Assembly: GCF_003697785.1 (NCBI RefSeq)
Contig: NZ_QOKZ01000003.1
Location: forward strand, 62,001-126,000
Reading direction: 5' to 3'
DNA length: 64,000 bases
Origin: Paracoccus alkanivorans
GTDB taxonomy: Bacteria; Pseudomonadota; Alphaproteobacteria; Rhodobacterales; Rhodobacteraceae
In this document: piece after piece, positions 62,261 through 64,000 of the stretch
Layout: each line of letters starts with the position of its first letter
How positions within the stretch are numbered: the stretch's first letter is position 1
Program-made: the position numbers and the translations under genes
Notes under the pieces: generated by a model
Seen by the model: only the letters and a program-made list of their open reading frames with translations
Database searches by the model: none
Told to the model about the DNA's origin: nothing

Positions 62261-63963
62261 CGCTCGGTCAGTTTCAGCTCGATCCGGCGGTTCTGGGCAC
62301 GCGCCTCGGGCGTATCCCCGTCATTGACCGGACGCGTATCGGAAAAGCCGGTCGCAGCCAGCCGGTCGGAGGGAAAACCCAGTTGGTCGATCATGTAGCG
62401 CACCACAGCCAGGGCACGGGCCTGGCTGAGTTCCCAGTTGTCCCGGTAACGGCCAGTTCCCGACAAGGGCGTGCTGTCGGTGTGACCGTCCACCCGGATG
62501 ATCCAGTCGATTTCGGCCGGGATCTCGTCCGATATATCCGATAGCATCCGGGCCACTCCGGCAACCTGCTCGCGTCCCGCAGGGGAGAGGTTCGCCTCGC
62601 CCGGCGCAAACAAGACCTCCGACTGGAACACGAAACGGTCGCCGACGATCCGCACGCCCTCGCGCCCCGAGAGAATTTCCGACATCCGCCCAAAGAACTC
62701 CGACCGGTAGCGGGCGAGATCGCGGACCTCCTCCTCGGCCCGCTTGCGGGCGGCTTCCTCCAGTTCCAGACGCCTCTCCTTTTCCTCGGCCGCACGCAGG
62801 AGAGCAGCGTTAAGCTGTTGCCCCAGCTCGGCCACCCGCAATTCGGCCTGCTCCTGTTCGCCTCCGGCAGTATCCAGAAGCGCCTGCAACGAACCGAGTT
62901 CCGCGGTCAGCGACGCGACCTGCTCGTTCAGCAGCGCGAGTCGCCGCTGATCCTCGTTCGACATCTCCTCCTGTTTGGCCAGTTCCGCCCTCGCGGTTGC
63001 CAACAGGGCGGCTTGCCGTTCCGCCTCTGTCGCTTTCGCCTCGCCCTCCTTCGACAGCCGGTCGCGGGCAGCCTCGGCGGCGGCCAGCAGGGTCAGCGTC
63101 TCTTCAGCGCGCTTGCGGCTTTCCTCCAGCGACAGTGTCATAGCCGTCAATTCGCTATCGGCCTTTTCAAGCCGCTCGCGCAGGGCCTTTGCCGCCTCGG
63201 CCTCGGCCAGACGTGCCGCTTCGGTCTCGCTCAACTGCGACTCGACAGCGGTGAGCTCGGAGCGGAGGCGTGCTGTCCTCTCATCCGCGCCGGCGTTCCG
63301 GCTGCGCAGGTCTGCGATCAGTGCTTCGAGCGCCTCGCGGCGGGCAGCGGCCAGCCGGGCCTGTTCCGCCTGTGCATCGACCTCTTCGCGCGCAGCGGCC
63401 ACTGCCAGTTCCGCCGCCGAGGCACGCTCGCGCTCTTTGGCCAGCTGATCCTGCAATGCCTCGGTCCGGGCCTGGCCCTTATTGCGCACCGCAATCAGCG
63501 CGGCCACCTCGGCCTCGAAATCCGTCAGCCGGGATTTCGCGTCCTTCAGTTCCGACCTGCTGCTTTCCAGTTGATTTGCAAGGCGCGTGATATGTGCGGC
63601 CCTGTCGCGTGCCTGCGCCTCGGCCTCGGCAAGGCGGCCTTCCAGGGTCTCTCTCGCGCTGGTCTGATCGGCCAGTTGCCGTTTCAGATCGGCCCCCCGT
63701 TCCTCGGAAGCCGTCAGAGCCTGACCGAGTGCGGATACCTGCTGGCCCAATTCGTTCAGCCGCCGCTCTTGCCGCGAGATCACCTGATCCTGCTCGACGA
63801 TCCTGCTGCCCTGATCGGTGACCTGCTCGCGCAGAACCGACTGCACGATCACGAAGATCGTCAGGACGAACATCATCACCATCAGAAGCGCGGTCATGGC
63901 ATCGACAAAACCCGGCCAGATCGTGGCCGAGAAGCGATTGGCCGAGGCGCGGTTCAGCGCCAT
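62257..63963 (-). CDS. MotB/OmpA-type peptidoglycan-binding membrane protein with long coiled coil
   Basis: A 568-residue protein. A short cytoplasmic N-terminus leads to one membrane helix (about residues 19-41: FVDAMTALLMVMMFVLTIFV), which includes the plug-like Asp of MotB proteins. An exceptionally long charged coiled coil (about 45-415) follows, then an OmpA C-terminal domain (about 445-568: IIRVDGHTDSTPLSGTGRYR and LSQARALAVVRYM). It should span the periplasm and grip peptidoglycan. The upstream gene ends one base before this start and is cut by the window edge; a MotA/ExbB-like partner is expected there. The pair is probably a cell-envelope energy-coupling unit. Confidence 0.85.
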   Translation of the reverse strand: MALNRASANRFSATIWPGFVDAMTALLMVMMFVLTIFVIVQSVLREQVTDQGSRIVEQDQVISRQERRLNELGQQVSALGQALTASEERGADLKRQLADQTSARETLEGRLAEAEAQARDRAAHITRLANQLESSRSELKDAKSRLTDFEAEVAALIAVRNKGQARTEALQDQLAKERERASAAELAVAAAREEVDAQAEQARLAAARREALEALIADLRSRNAGADERTARLRSELTAVESQLSETEAARLAEAEAAKALRERLEKADSELTAMTLSLEESRKRAEETLTLLAAAEAARDRLSKEGEAKATEAERQAALLATARAELAKQEEMSNEDQRRLALLNEQVASLTAELGSLQALLDTAGGEQEQAELRVAELGQQLNAALLRAAEEKERRLELEEAARKRAEEEVRDLARYRSEFFGRMSEILSGREGVRIVGDRFVFQSEVLFAPGEANLSPAGREQVAGVARMLSDISDEIPAEIDWIIRVDGHTDSTPLSGTGRYRDNWELSQARALAVVRYMIDQLGFPSDRLAATGFSDTRPVNDGDTPEARAQNRRIELKLTER

Positions 63964-63964
63964 T

Positions 63965-64000
63965 TCATTCGTCCCGCTGCTGCTGCGGGACAGATGGATC
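63965..64000 (-). CDS. 3' end of an upstream gene (probable MotA/ExbB-like partner)
   Basis: Only the last 11 codons are in the window, ending QQQRDE and a TGA at 63967-63965, one base before the start of the MotB-like gene. The frame is open to the window edge. The identity is inferred from the usual gene order of MotB-like proteins, not from sequence. Confidence 0.4.
   Translation of the reverse strand, partial: DPSVPQQQRDE

Noticed and set aside
62257..64000. A Zorya-type anti-phage system (ZorA/ZorB are MotA/MotB-like).
   Set aside because: No ZorC/D/E genes are seen, the neighbours are purB and an SMR transporter, and the long coiled coil with a plain OmpA domain fits a housekeeping envelope protein. 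The upstream gene is outside the window, so this cannot be fully excluded.

Overview
The window is high-GC DNA with tightly packed genes. Its features point to an alphaproteobacterium of the Rhodobacterales, probably Paracoccus-like: an aerobic (late cobalt insertion) cobalamin operon behind a B12 riboswitch, a gap gene with a small membrane-protein neighbour, a prkA/DUF444/spoVR triad, several dipeptide-type ABC systems for organic nitrogen, and a sulfite dehydrogenase with its own cytochrome. The genus is inferred from gene content and style; no marker gene is present.

Region A (1-16.7 kb) is a nitrogen-compound catabolic cluster. A partial FAD amine/amino-acid oxidoreductase diverges from an Lrp/AsnC regulator. 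A long leftward operon follows: GNAT, class-III aminotransferase, 2-hydroxyacid dehydrogenase, HAD hydrolase and a complete dipeptide-type ABC importer. Then come an ArgE-like deacetylase, a second HAD hydrolase, a second FAD oxidoreductase and a second GNAT. Three enzyme families are thus present twice. OsmC and cupin genes close the region.

Region B (16.8-25.5 kb) holds an NfeD/stomatin membrane pair, then a decayed arginine-transaminase locus. The aminotransferase and a TetR regulator are intact, but the 2-ketoarginine decarboxylase-like gene has lost its middle and carries a stop, and an amino-acid ABC ATPase is frameshifted and cut short. Two copies of the same palindrome flank the tetR gene. 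An ECF sigma/anti-sigma pair then faces a sulfite dehydrogenase and its cytochrome c.

Region C (25.6-40.1 kb) is a peptide-scavenging cluster: IclR, an M81 (MlrC-like) peptidase, a second five-part ABC importer and two M20 peptidases. After it come an internally deleted IS630-family element with recognisable ends, a DUF2946-like/PepSY pair and an amidase.

Region D (40.1-46.3 kb) is the stress triad PrkA kinase, DUF444 protein and SpoVR, followed by an orphan periplasmic-binding-fold protein.

Region E (46.4-57.7 kb) is the cobalamin operon: riboswitch, DUF1636 protein, cobW, cobN, cobG, cobH, cobI, cobJ, (cobK on the opposite strand), cobL, cobE, cobM. A dispersed repeat lies in frame inside cobN, with a related copy just after cobM.

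Region F (57.8-64 kb) is housekeeping: gap, a 47-residue membrane protein, an orphan FliG-domain protein, purB, an SMR transporter, and a MotB/OmpA-type coiled-coil protein whose upstream partner runs off the window. No tRNA, rRNA or CRISPR was seen.
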